From assembly GCA_963797115.1 (NCBI GenBank), contig CAWCOH010000001.1, positions 1,240,001 through 1,304,000 on the forward strand: a stretch of 64,000 bases of DNA, read 5' to 3'. The position numbers were made by a program, and so were the translations under genes. The notes under the pieces were generated by a model. It saw nothing but the letters and a program-made list of their open reading frames with translations. It was not told the DNA's origin and did no database searches. Positions 19,975 through 30,557 of the stretch are shown here, one piece after another (within the stretch, counting starts at the first letter, position 1; each line of letters opens with the position of its first letter). Source of the stretch: AP-15 sp963797115 (GTDB lineage Bacteria > Pseudomonadota > Alphaproteobacteria > ATCC43930 > CGMCC-115725).

Positions 19975-20990
19975 CGGACGCCGCCGGCAAACGCGTCGTA
20001 AAACGACAGCGGGTGCTGCAGGCCGATGATCGGTGCTGGCACCGGCTTCTGGAGCGAGCGCACGCTGCGCCCGCCATAAGGCGTTGGCACCGGCTGCAAC
20101 TGCACTCTCTCGATCGCCAGACGTTCGGCCGGGATCTCGCCGGTGGTGCCGTGCACGCGGACGTTCGCCACCTCGCGCAGCCATCGGCCGACCGTCAGGT
20201 TCGCGGTCTCGCGGTCGACGATCAGGCCCTCCTGCGCCAGCCGGCTGGCCAGCGGCACGTAGAAGCTGTGCCGCAGATAGCGGATGAACCGCTCGACCTT
20301 GCCTTTGGTCTGTGCCCGATACGGCGCGCACAGCCGCGGCCGGAAACCGCAATGACGGGCGAAGTCGAGAAACCCAGGATGGAAACGGTGGCGACCGCGA
20401 CCGTAGCCGTGCCGCTCCAGCACGACGGTGCGCATGTTGTCATAAAGCACCTCGCGCGGCGTGCCGCCGAACGCCAAAAAAGCATTCTCGTGCGCGTCGA
20501 TCAACGTCTCGACCCGCTCGTCGGTGACGAACTCGACATAGGCGGCCCGGCTCCAGCCCAGCGTCGCGACGAATACCGAGAGCCGGTTGCTGCCGCGCCG
20601 AATGACCGCCCAGTCCACCTGCATCTGCTCGCCTGGGCCCGTCTCGAATCGGATCACTGGCTCGACCGCCTGTTGCGGCCGCAGCGACGCGACGAACAGC
20701 TTCAGCATCGTGTAACCGCCGGAATAGCCGTGCTCGCGCAGCTCCATTAGCAGCACACTCGCTGGTATCCACTCCGGCGCCGCCGAGCCCAACCGCTCCG
20801 CGACATAGGCCTTGAACGGGTCGAGCTTGGCCGACCGAGGCGGACGCGGCTTGTAGCGTGCCGCTTCCTCGTCGCGCAGATAGCGCCGCACCGTGTTGCG
20901 TGCGACCCCCGTTTCCCGCGCGATCTCGCGGATGCTCTTGCCGTGCCGATGCAATACCCGGATCTCCAATGCCGCCTCCACTCCCACCAT
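19971..20990 (-). CDS. istA: IS21 family transposase IstA
   Basis: A 339-residue DDE transposase. An N-terminal helix-turn-helix ('SIREIARETGVARNTVRRYL') binds the ends. The rve core shows the acidic triad in 'MQVDWA' (~125), 'VLYDNM' (~185) and 'TKGKVERF' (~235). It is shorter than classical IS21 IstA (about 390 residues) but matches the compact subgroup. No frameshift or missing catalytic residue was seen. Confidence 0.95.
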   Translation of the reverse strand: MVGVEAALEIRVLHRHGKSIREIARETGVARNTVRRYLRDEEAARYKPRPPRSAKLDPFKAYVAERLGSAAPEWIPASVLLMELREHGYSGGYTMLKLFVASLRPQQAVEPVIRFETGPGEQMQVDWAVIRRGSNRLSVFVATLGWSRAAYVEFVTDERVETLIDAHENAFLAFGGTPREVLYDNMRTVVLERHGYGRGRHRFHPGFLDFARHCGFRPRLCAPYRAQTKGKVERFIRYLRHSFYVPLASRLAQEGLIVDRETANLTVGRWLREVANVRVHGTTGEIPAERLAIERVQLQPVPTPYGGRSVRSLQKPVPAPIIGLQHPLSFYDAFAGGVR

Positions 20991-21360
20991 CAGGCCCCCT
21001 CCACATCGAGGGAACCAGCCTAGCCAGTGGGTCAGCTTTCAGTCGGCGACCTGGGTCAGAATTACAGCGGCGCTAACACGAGTTCTGGTCATTGCAGCAG
21101 GCGTTCCCAGAACGACCGTTGCGGGTAAGCGGCGTGCAGCATCCGGCTCCAACGCTCTGCTGCAGCACCCACCGCGTGGTGCCCACGGAAGGGCCTGCGG
21201 CCGTGTTCGAGACCCCGTCACGCATTGTCGTAACGGCGCCCTACTGGTCGATGACTGACTTTAGCCGGCCGCGCGACCAGAGCCGAAGGCGGAGAAATCG
21301 GCGCGCTAAGTAACGCCCGATTTCCTTGCTTAATCACAGTACGCTTAGGATACTGGCCTC

Positions 21361-22218
21361 ATGCCTGCTGGCAAAACTTCTCATGTCCGGAGCGTGGCGG
21401 TGCCACTCCTCATGTATGGTACAGCTTGGAAGGGGGACCGTACTCAGTCACTCGTATTAGAGGCGATTGCTACCGGTTTCCGCGCTTTCGACACGGCAAA
21501 TCAGCGTAAGCACTATGTTGAGGAAGAAGTCGGCGCTGCAGTAAAGGTTGCGATCGCCTCCGGTACAGTTACCCGAGGAGATCTTTTTCTTCAAACAAAA
21601 TTTACATATCAACACGGCCAGGATTACCGCCTACCATATGATCCTGATTGCGATCTCACCGCGCAAGTGCGCCAGTCTATAACCAGCTCCCTTGAGCATC
21701 TCGGTGTAACCCGCATAGACAGCTACATCCTTCATGGGCCGTCACGGTCTAGTGGGCTGGGCCAAGCAGATTGGCAGACATGGCGTGCCATGGAAGATGC
21801 AGTCGATCGAGATTTGGTTGGCCTGCTCGGAATTAGTAACGTCTCTGTCGACCAGCTCGATACCCTCCTCGGTGGTGTGCGGATAAGGCCAGCATTTGTG
21901 CAGAATCGCTGCCTGGCACGCGCTAATTGGGATGCTCGGGTGCGCGCGATATGTCAGACGCACGACATCATCTATCAAGCTTCTTCCCTACTATCGGGAA
22001 ATCGGCAAGTTCTCCTGCAACCATTCGTGACCGAAATTGCCGATCGCCACAACAAGTCGGTTCCCCAAGTAGTATATCGTTTCGCTCTCCAGCTCGGGAT
22101 GCTGCCGCTCACCGGAACAACAGACGGCGCTCACATGCGGCACAACCTTGACATCTTTGATTTCACCTTGACTCGCGACGAGACCGGGACCCTGCTTGCG
22201 CTTGCCGGATCCCGCTAG
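21361..22218 (+). CDS. aldo/keto reductase family oxidoreductase
   Basis: A 285-residue AKR barrel. The tetrad is visible: Asp in 'FRAFDTANQ' (~44), Tyr in 'RKHYVEEEVG' (~52), Lys in 'LQTKFTY' (~82) and His in 'YILHGPS' (~124). The C-terminal 'PLTGTTDGAHMRHNL' gives cofactor binding in place of the usual G..N/S pattern. The gene has lower GC and different codon use from its neighbours (AT-rich third positions such as 'gat cct gat tgc'), which suggests recent transfer. It starts about 280 bases past the IS21 end. The substrate is unknown. Confidence 0.8.
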   Translation: MPAGKTSHVRSVAVPLLMYGTAWKGDRTQSLVLEAIATGFRAFDTANQRKHYVEEEVGAAVKVAIASGTVTRGDLFLQTKFTYQHGQDYRLPYDPDCDLTAQVRQSITSSLEHLGVTRIDSYILHGPSRSSGLGQADWQTWRAMEDAVDRDLVGLLGISNVSVDQLDTLLGGVRIRPAFVQNRCLARANWDARVRAICQTHDIIYQASSLLSGNRQVLLQPFVTEIADRHNKSVPQVVYRFALQLGMLPLTGTTDGAHMRHNLDIFDFTLTRDETGTLLALAGSR

Positions 22219-22224
22219 CCCGCG

Positions 22225-22446
22225 GTGCAGCAACCGACGACGTTCGAGCTTGTCGTCAATCTCAAGACCGCCAAGGCGCTCGGCCTGACGATCCGGCTGC
22301 GGCTCATACGGTTCACGCCCACGCGCTTCGCCTTCGAGATCGCCAGGAAGGTCCATCAGTACATCGAGGTGACCTACGACTTGGACGCGAAGCGGTTCGA
22401 TGAGGTGCAGCGCATTGTTCGCATCATTTTTGGCGTGCAAAGCTGA
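22225..22446 (+). pseudogene. ABC transporter substrate-binding protein C-terminal remnant
   Basis: The start 'QQPTTFELVVNLKTAKALGL' is the conserved end of ABC_sub_bind-type (PF04392) periplasmic binding proteins. There it is normally followed by Thr-Ile-Pro and a short tail. Here the sequence runs on into unrelated residues ('HQYIEVTYDLDAKRF'). The main domains are missing, so this is a relic fused to other DNA. Confidence 0.5.
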
Positions 22447-22780
22447 GGCGAAGCCATCGAGCCCGGCCGTGTCGACACTTGGCCGCGGATCATCGTGGCG
22501 ATCGAGACAATGAGCCGCCGGCCGGACGGGGTGTGTCCTCGATGAAGCGGCCCATCGCGACGCGCTTGGTTTGGTCGAGGGCGCCTCTCGCGCCGGGGAT
22601 TGGGGCTGTTCGCGATCTCGTTGTACTAAAGTCGTCGAATTCCTCGCGACCGATCTGTCCGATTACGTGCGATAATTATCTATCCGCCGGTGCTGAGGGC
22701 CCATACGATTTTGAAACAAATCGTGTGGTAACCCCATCATCATACGAACCAACGCTCGACACCGGCCCTGACGCGGAGCA
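22447..22780. other. intergenic stretch, nothing recognised
   Basis: Between the ABC remnant and the 3' end of the monooxygenase no gene, repeat or hairpin stands out. Confidence 0.5.
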
Positions 22781-24423
22781 CTACCGAAACGCGAATTCCT
22801 GGTAACCGCCTTTGGCGACCTCGTCGGTCGTCCGCCGGAAATGCGCGCCGTTGCCATTGTAGCCCAGAACGCGGCGCACGGTCCGACCTGCAACGTTGCG
22901 ATTGACGCCATTCTGCCAAGAATCGACCTTGAACAACAGCAATGCTTCGCCCGCCTGGATCACTATCCACGTCCACTCGTCCACTTTTTCCGGCCGGGTC
23001 TCCACATGCGTGTTGTTGTGCTGTTGCATGAACTGCAGCAGACCCGCCTGGAATTCGACGCTGTGTGAGATGGCCTGAGTAATATTGCCGCGCGCGGTGT
23101 GCGGGCCGAGCACCATCAGCATGTTGGGGAAGCCTTCCGCGAGCATGCCGAGATAAGTGCGCGGGGTTTCGGCCCAGGCATCTTTGAGCCGGAGGCCGTT
23201 CTCGCCGCGGATATCGATACGGTCGTAGGCGCCGGTCACGCCGTCGAAGCCCGTGGCATAGATCAGGATATCGAATTCGTGTTCCTGCCGCGTGGTTTTG
23301 ATGCCCTGCGGTGTGATGCACTCGATCGGCTCATCCACGAGGGTATCGATCAGCGTCACGTTATCGCGGTTGTAAGTTTCGAAATAGCCGCTTTCCAAGG
23401 GCACCCGGCGCGTGCCGAAGCCGTGATCTTTGGGGATCAGCTTGTCCGCCACTTTCGGATCCCTCACGCGCTGGCGGATCTTTTTGGCGATGTAGGCGCT
23501 GATCGCGGCGTGGCTTCTTCGTTGGTCAGGATGTCGCGGAAGTTGCCCATCCAGATGCCAAAGCCGGGCTCGCCGTAAAGCTTCTCCCAAAAGGCCTCGC
23601 GCTCCTCGGGCGGCACGTTCAGGGTCTTGCGGGGATCAGACTGATGAATGAACCAGCTCGGCGTCGTCGCGCAGTGCGCGTAAATCTCGTCGTAGCGAGA
23701 TTTGATTTCCTCCATCTCCTCCTTGCTTATTTTGGAGTTGTGCAAGGGCGCCGCCCAGTTGGGGCGGCGCTGAAAAACAGTGAGGTGCTTCGACTGTTTG
23801 GCGATCTCCGGGATCGCCTGAATGGCGGTCGCACCGGTGCCGATGATGCCGACGCGCTTGCCGGCGAAGTCCACCGGCGTGTGCGGCCACCGCGCGGGGT
23901 GATAGGCAGGCCCCCCGAAACTGTCCCGGCCCGGAATGGCCGGCAGCGTATAGGCCGAGAGGATGCCAATGGCGGTGAACAGGAACCGCGATTTTGCCTG
24001 CTGACCGCTTTCCAGTGTCACGTTCCACTGGTTCGCCGCCTCATCCCAATGCGCGGCCGTGACCGTGCTGCGGAACTGTATATCTCGACGTAGGTCGAAC
24101 TTGTCGGCGACGTAATATAGGTATTCCAGCGTGTCGGGCTGGGGAGAGAAGTGCTCCTTCCAGTCCCATTCCCGCATCAGCTCCTTGGAAAAGGAGTAGC
24201 CGTAGGTCCAGCTTTCGGAATCGAAGCGCGCGCCGGGATAGCGGTTCCAGTACCAGGTGCCGCCGACATTCGTGCCGGCCTCGAAAACCCGCACGGTCAT
24301 GCCCAGTTCGCGCAGTCGATAGAGCATATACATGCCGGAAATCCCGGCGCCGATGACGATCGCGTCGTATTCCGCGACCTGATCCCGGACGGACCGTTCG
24401 GTAATGATCAAGGTGTCTGGCAT
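22781..24423 (-). pseudogene. Baeyer-Villiger/flavin-containing monooxygenase (single frameshift)
   Basis: A cyclohexanone-monooxygenase-like class B flavoprotein of about 547 residues, the usual length. The ATG follows GGAAAGG. FAD loop 'VIGAGISGMYML' lies near residue 20, the BVMO fingerprint 'FGGPAYHPARWPH' near 165 and the NADPH loop 'IIGTGATAIQ' near 190. The reading changes frame after 'ILTNEEA' and continues 'AISAYIAKKIRQRVRDPKV'. Restoring one A (GCC-AAC-GCC in place of GCC-ACGCC) near 23518 joins them exactly. Without repair the product would lose its C-terminal third. BVMOs insert oxygen beside ketones; the substrate here is unknown. Confidence 0.85.
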
Positions 24424-25063
24424 AAGTCTTTCCTTTTCCCCGTCCGAAGTACACGAGCGGATTGCGCGGCGCCTCCTGCTGACCGAGAGCCCTGGATTTG
24501 AGCGCTCGTTAAGCGACCATCGCTTTCCCGGGAGGGGTGGACAAGGCGAATTAGGGCAGGGCTGCCCCCGGCATAGACAGAGGGGTCGTCGTCTTTCCGC
24601 AACAGCCATTCCCGCGATCCGCGTGCAGCTGGTAAGAAAACTCGGCGAGGACGTTGCCGACCCCGACGGTAGACGCGCTTTGCCGTACCCATCCATTGCG
24701 TGATTGCCCGCGACCGACACGACATTTAAGCCACTTCAGCAGCTTGCGATCGATCAGCTCAAAGCATCCGTCATGGTTGACCGCACCTTGCGCTTCATCG
24801 CTTCGATCGCCGCGGGGAACGCGCCATGCCGGCACGCGGCACCCCAATTCGCCGGCCATCGGCGCTTTTCTAGAGACGCGGAGAGAATGGGTCCGTATCA
24901 GAACCCGAGGAAGACCACCCTCACCCTCTCATAACAGGGCCACAATGCTCGGCAGGTGAGCGCTGTGCCTTCGATTTCTGCGGGGACAACGGTTGTAGCT
25001 TCGTTGTCGCCCCGCATAAGGGAGCGTCGAGACTTGGTAGGAGTTGCGAACAAAACGAGAAAG
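24424..25063. other. divergent intergenic region, no gene recognised
   Basis: This lies between the divergently transcribed monooxygenase and helicase genes. No family is recognised in any frame. It must contain both promoters; no clear -35/-10 pair could be fixed by eye. Confidence 0.5.
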
Positions 25064-27172
25064 ATGGTTGATTGGTTTGACCTGCTACAGACTGATTTGC
25101 CACCAATGACCGTCACCTATCTCGAGACCCTCAATCGCGAACAGCGACGAGCCGTCGAGCATGGCGTCCTGAAGAAGAACGCGGCGCCAGGGACCGCCCT
25201 CCTGGTCATCGCCGGCGCGGGCTCCGGGAAGACCAACACCGTGGCCCACCGGGTCGCCCATCTGATCGTCAACGGGGCCGATCCCCGCCGGATCCTGCTG
25301 ATGACCTTTTCGCGCCGCGCCGCGGCCCAGATGACCCGCCGCGTGGAGCGTATCGCACGACAGGTTATGGGCAGCAGCGCGGGCGTTATGACCGAAGCGC
25401 TGACCTGGGCTGGAACGTTCCACGGTATCGGCGCTCGGCTTCTGCGCGAATATGCTGACCAGATCGGGATCGCCCCCGCTTTCACCATACACGACCGTGA
25501 GGACTCGGCCGACTTGATGAACTTGGTTCGGCATGAGCGTCGCCTCTCAAAGACGGAAAGCGGCTTTCCGACAAAGGGGACATGCCTCGCGATCTATTCC
25601 CGTTGCATCAATGCCGAACTTGCGATCGAAGAAGTCGTAGGCATGACTTTCCCGTGGTGCTCCACCTGGGCGGCCGAGCTGAAGGAGTTGTTCGCGGCCT
25701 ATGTCGATGCCAAGCAGCGTCAGAACGTGCTCGATTATGACGACCTCTTGCTCTACTGGGCTCAGACGCTCAGCGATCCGGGCCTCGCCGACGAGATCGG
25801 CGACGGCTTCGACCATGTCCTCGTCGATGAGTACCAAGACACAAACCGGCTCCAGGCTGCGATCATTTTGGCGCTCAAGCCCGGCGGACGCGGGCTGACC
25901 GTCGTCGGCGATGACGCCCAGTCGATTTACTCGTTCCGTGCCGCGAATGTCCGCAACATCCTCGACTTCCCCGCACAGTTTAGCCCGGCAGAGATCATAA
26001 CGCTGGAGCGCAACTATCGCTCGACCCAGGCAATCCTCGCGGCGGCAAATGGCGTGATCAGTCTGGCAGCTGAGCGCTTCACCAAGAACCTTTGGACCGA
26101 CCGAAATTCCGGCGTACGACCGCGGCTCGTCAGCGTGCGCGACGAAGCCGATCAGGCGCGCTACATCGTGGAGCGTGTCCTGGAAAATCGGGAGAGCGGG
26201 TCGACGCTGAAGCAGCAAGCGGTCCTGTTCCGCGCGTCGCATCATTGCGGACCGCTCGAAGTCGAGCTGACGAAGCGGAATATCCCATTCGTTAAATACG
26301 GCGGTCTCAAATTCCTCGACACCGCGCACATCAGAGACATCCTGGCGCTGCTGCGTTTTGTTGAAAACCCGCGTGACGGGATCGCCGGATTCCGCCTGAT
26401 GCAGCTCACCTCGGGAATCGGACCGGCATCAGCGCGGGAAGTACTCGATCACATGATGGGGGCGGCTGATCCGATCCGAGCCCTGCTCCATATGCCTTCA
26501 CCTTCCCGCGCCGGCGACGACTGGGGGACGTTTGTCGAGACGGTCGCCAGCCTGCGCGTGGGACGGAGCGGCTGGCCGGCTGAACTCGTCTGTGCCCGTC
26601 TATGGTACGAGCCGCATCTTGAACGCCTCCATGAGGACGCCATCACGCGGCGCGCCGATCTGATCCAGCTCGAACAGATCGCGAGTGGGTATCCCTCGCG
26701 AGAACGGTTTCTGACCGAGCTCACGCTCGATCCGCCGGACGCGACCAGCGACCAGTCCGGGGTGCCGCTGCTCGACGAGGGTTATCTGGTTCTTTCGACC
26801 ATTCACTCGGCCAAGGGCCAGGAATGGAAATCGGTCTTCGTCCTGAACGTCGTCGATGGCTGCATTCCCTCTGACCTCGGTGCCGGCACCTCGGCCGAGA
26901 TAGAGGAGGAGCGGCGCCTCCTCTATGTCGCGATGACGCGTGCCAGGGACGATCTGCACCTCGTGGTTCCGCAGCGCTTCTTCACCCAAGGCCAGAACGC
27001 GCAAGGGGACCACCATGTCTATGCTCCGCGCAGCCGTTTCATTCCTGACGAGCTGCTCGGACTCTTCGAGAGGATGGCGTGGCCAGAAGTCGACCCTGAA
27101 TTGGCGGCCAGAGGCGCGAGCCAAGGGGTACGGGTCAATGTCGCGGCTCGCATGCGCGGCATGTGGCGCCGA
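25064..27172 (+). CDS. UvrD/PcrA-like ATP-dependent DNA helicase (stop codon lost)
   Basis: A superfamily 1A 3'-5' helicase of ~700 residues. Motif I 'AGAGSGKT' (~50), motif II 'VLVDEYQDTN', motif III 'VVGDDAQSIYSFR', motif IV 'ERNYRST', motif V 'STIHSAKGQEWKSVF' and motif VI 'LYVAMTRARDDLHL' are all present. Family proteins end shortly after 'MRGMWR'; here the next codon is CGA where TGA would close the gene. Reading therefore runs on into the following recD-like gene in the wrong frame. The start is uncertain: 24956, 25064 (after GAGAAAG) and 25106 are in frame. Probably a DNA repair helicase; pairing with a RecD2-like helicase is the notable context. Confidence 0.85.
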
Positions 27173-27188
27173 GGATCAAATCGCCACC

Positions 27189-29368
27189 ATGGTGCGGCCA
27201 ACCGGCACAAATGCCTCGACCGAGGCCCTGCCTGGCTTGGTGGAGCGCGTCACGTTCCACAACGAGGAGAACGGGTTTTGCGTGCCGCGGGTCAAGGCGC
27301 GCGGCCAGCGCGAGCTGATCACCGTCCTTGGCCATGCGGCGATGATCTCGGCCGGCGAGTTCGTCCAGGCGAGCGGCGCCTGGGTCAACGACCGCACTCA
27401 CGGTGTTCAGTTCAGGGCTTCGTTCCTCAAGGCGATGCCACCCACGACGACCGAGGGCATCGAAAAATATCTCGGGTCCGGCATGATTCGCGGCATCGGC
27501 CCGGTTTACGCCAAGAAGCTGGTGCGCGCCTTCGGCCAAGCCGTGTTCGACGTGATCGAGCAGGAGGCGCCGCGCCTGCGCGAGGTAACCGGGATCGGCC
27601 CGAAGCGGGCGGAGCGGATCATCGCCGGCTGGGCCGAGCAGAAGGTGATCCGCGAGATCATGCTGTTCCTGCACAGCAACGGCGTCAGCACCTCGCGCTC
27701 GGTCCGCATCTACAAGACCTACGGTGCCGACGCAGTCCAGCTCATCTCGGAGAACCCTTACCGATTGGCCCGCGACATCCGCGGCATCGGCTTCCGCACC
27801 GCCGATCAGATCGCGGCCAAGCTCGGCATCGAGAAGACCGCGCTGATCCGCGTGCGTGCGGGATCGCCTACGCGCTCACCGAGGCGATGGACGAGGGGCA
27901 TTGCGGGCTACCGGCCGATGAGCTCGTCTCGCTCACTCAAACACTGCTCGAAGTGCCACCCGAGCTCGTGGACATTGCCCTTGGTCTTGAGCTCGAAGGT
28001 GGTGCGGTAATCGGCGATGACCTCGAGGGCCGCCGTTGCATCTTCCTCGCCGGGCTCTATCGGGCTGAGCGGGAGATCGCCGAAAAGCTCAAGGCGCTGG
28101 CGACTGGAAAACCGCCCTGGCCTGCGATCGGTGCCGACAAGGCGATCCCGTGGGTCGAGCAGCGGACGAAGCTGATGCTTGCCGATAGCCAACAAGAGGC
28201 GGTCCGCGTCGCTCTCGTTTCCAAGGTGCTGGTGATCACGGGCGGGCCCGGCGTTGGAAAGACGACCCTGGTCAACTCCCTCAAAATCCTCCTCGCGAAG
28301 ACCGTCGCCATCTCGCTCTGCGCTCCCACCGGCCGTGCCGCCAAGCGCCTGTCTGAGAGCACCGGGCTCGAAGCGAAGACGATCCATCGCCTGCTCGAAA
28401 CCGATCCGAGGACCGGCAGCTTTCGGCGCAACGAGGAGGCGCCGCTCGACTGTGATCTGCTGGTCGTCGACGAGGTCTCGATGGTCGACGTCCCACTGAT
28501 GCGCGCTGTGTTCCGCGCCCTGCCGACCCGGGCGGCGCTGCTGCTCGTCGGCGATGTCGATCAGCTCCCTTCCGTGGGGCCGGGGCAGGTCCTAGCCGAC
28601 ATCATTGCCTTGGGTGCCGTGCCGGTCGTGCGTTTGAGCGAGATCTTCCGGCAGGCCGCCGAGAGCCGCATCATCACCAACGCGCATCGCATCAACCAGG
28701 GCCTGATGCCTGACCTCGCCCCGGTTGAGGGCGGCGACTTCTACTTCGTCGATGCAATGGACCCCGAGGAGGGGGTGCGCAAGCTGGTGGCGATCGTGCA
28801 GGAGCGGATCCCCAAGCGCTTCGGGCTCGACCCGATACGCGACATCCAGGTGCTCTGCCCTATGAACCGTGGCGGCCTCGGGGCACGCTCGCTCAATATC
28901 GAGCTGCAGAACGCGCTGAACCCGCCGGGCGAGATCCGCATCGAGCGGTTCGGCTGGACCTTCTGTGCCGGCGACAAGGTCATGCAGATCGAGAACGACT
29001 ACGACAAGGACGTCTACAACGGCGACCTCGGCATCGTGTCGCGCATCGACATGGAGGAGAGCGACCTCACGGTCGATTTCGACGGTCGGGAAGTGATCTA
29101 CGGCTTCGCGGAGCTGGACGAGCTGGTCCTTGCCTACGCCACGACGATCCACAAGAGCCAGGGCTCGGAGTACCCGGCAGTGGTGATCCCGCTCACGACG
29201 CAGCACTATGTCATGCTGCAACGGAACCTCGTGTACACGGGGGTGACGCGCGGCAAACGGCTCGTGGTGCTGGTTGGACAGCGCAAGGCGCTTGCGATCG
29301 CGGTGAAGGGCGGGCAGACGAGGTGGCGATGGTCGAAACTGCGGGAGTGGCTCGCAGCTCGCGCGTAA
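27189..29368 (+). pseudogene. RecD2-like 5'-3' DNA helicase (one-base deletion)
   Basis: An ATG 14 bases after GAGGA opens a RecD2-type (RecD without RecBC) SF1B helicase of ~727 residues. The N-terminal OB-like part ('RVTFHNEENGFCV') and helix-hairpin-helix modules ('GIRGIGPVYAKKL' type and 'VTGIGPKRAERI') are in one frame. At about 27863 one base is missing ('RVRAG' then 'IAYALTEAM'). The second frame holds Walker A 'GGPGVGKTT', 'VVDEVSMVD', 'GDVDQLPSVGPG', 'TTIHKSQGSEYP' and 'YTGVTRGKRLVV'. The downstream half joins the upstream UvrD frame, so a naive caller sees one 1,470-codon fusion. Confidence 0.85.
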
Positions 29369-29519
29369 TTCGCCAAAACGCCGCTGCAATCCCTGAGCCG
29401 CGCCGGTAGCTCGTGCTGGAGGTCCTCGGAGGCTGGAAGGCTAGCGAGCCGATGATCCGCCGCCCGGAAGGGCTGGATAGATACCAATAGTGATGCATCA
29501 GCAGCCAGGGGCAGGACGC

Positions 29520-30557
29520 ATGCGCAGGTTCTTCGGGTCGACGGGTTCTGTCAGTCGCGTCACTGTCGAGAGCCGCGCCCTTCAAAGCAATATGCTGGGT
29601 GATCCATCCGTACGCTTGGTCGACATCTACGTCCCGGCCGGGCATGACGGACCAGGACTTCCCCTACTCGTGGATCTAGTCGGCTTCACCAGCAGCGGCC
29701 TGTCTCAGACGAATTGGGTCGGCTTCCGCGAGAACCTGCCGGAACGGCTCGACCGGCTAATCGGGGAACAACGCATGCCTCCGGTCGTCGTCGCCTTTCC
29801 CGATTGCTTCACCCGGCTGGGCGGCAACCAATACATCAACTCAGCCTCGATGGGTGCTTGGGAGGACCACCTGCTGCATGAAATGCTGCCGGCAATCGAA
29901 CAGCGCTTCGGCTGTGGCGGCACCGGGCGCCGCGGCGTGTTCGGCAAGAGCTCCGGCGGGTATGGCGCGATCACCCACGCGCTGCGCCACTCCGACATCT
30001 GGGCGGTCGCCGCCTGTCATTCCGGCGATATGGGGTTCGAGGTTTGCTATCTGTCCGACATGCCAGGGGTCCTCCGAGCCCTCGCCGGAGCCGAGAATTC
30101 GATCGAGAAATGGTGGGGGCAGCTCGAGTTAGCTCAAAAGTACCCGGAGGGTTCGTTCAAGATGATCAACGCCCTGGCGATGGCGGCCAGCTACGATCCT
30201 GATCCTACGCAGTTTCTCGGGATCCGGCTGCCGGTCACACTGGACACTTGCGAGGTGATCGAGGAACGCTGGGCGAATTGGTTGCGGCAAGACCCTGTCG
30301 TTGCAATCGAAACCCATGCAAACAATCTCCGCCGGCTGAAGGCGCTCTACATCGATTGCGGCAGGCAGGACCAGTTTAATCTGCTCTATGGCGCCCGCAG
30401 GTTCGTGCGGCGGCTGAACGAGCTCGGCATCGCGCATCGCTACGAGGAGTTCCCCGACAACCATTCCGGTGTCGACTACCGGATGGACGAGAGCTTGCCT
30501 TTTCTCGCCGAGGCGCTGTCCAGTGATTTAGTCGAAAGCGGACCGGAAGTTGACTGA
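29520..30557 (+). CDS. esterase D-like alpha/beta hydrolase
   Basis: A PF00756-type serine esterase of ~345 residues. The nucleophile elbow is 'GKSSGGYG' (~150), the acid 'DCGRQDQFN' (~285) and the base His 'DNHSGVDYR' (~315). An in-frame ATG ten codons upstream is possible; the chosen one follows AGGA. Relatives hydrolyse small esters, S-formylglutathione or enterobactin-type esters. The stop overlaps the TTG start of the next gene, so the two are probably co-translated. Confidence 0.8.
   Translation: MRRFFGSTGSVSRVTVESRALQSNMLGDPSVRLVDIYVPAGHDGPGLPLLVDLVGFTSSGLSQTNWVGFRENLPERLDRLIGEQRMPPVVVAFPDCFTRLGGNQYINSASMGAWEDHLLHEMLPAIEQRFGCGGTGRRGVFGKSSGGYGAITHALRHSDIWAVAACHSGDMGFEVCYLSDMPGVLRALAGAENSIEKWWGQLELAQKYPEGSFKMINALAMAASYDPDPTQFLGIRLPVTLDTCEVIEERWANWLRQDPVVAIETHANNLRRLKALYIDCGRQDQFNLLYGARRFVRRLNELGIAHRYEEFPDNHSGVDYRMDESLPFLAEALSSDLVESGPEVD

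Larger units (their letters stand above)
19008..21078 (-). mobile_element. IS21 family insertion sequence (intact)
   Basis: The ends carry related inverted repeats. The left is tgtcaacgccggttaaatcc; the complement of the right is tgttagcgccgctgtaattc. Both are followed by ctgaccca repeats, the multiple terminal blocks typical of IS21. The istA and istB genes overlap at ATGA. A 4-base acga lies at 19004-19007 and at 21078-21081 and could be the target duplication if the right end is one base shorter. Both genes are unbroken, so the element looks recently active. Confidence 0.85.

Noticed and set aside
24956..29368. A genuine 1,470-residue fused helicase
   Set aside because: The middle third is the RecD2 gene read out of frame; two separate genes explain the motifs.
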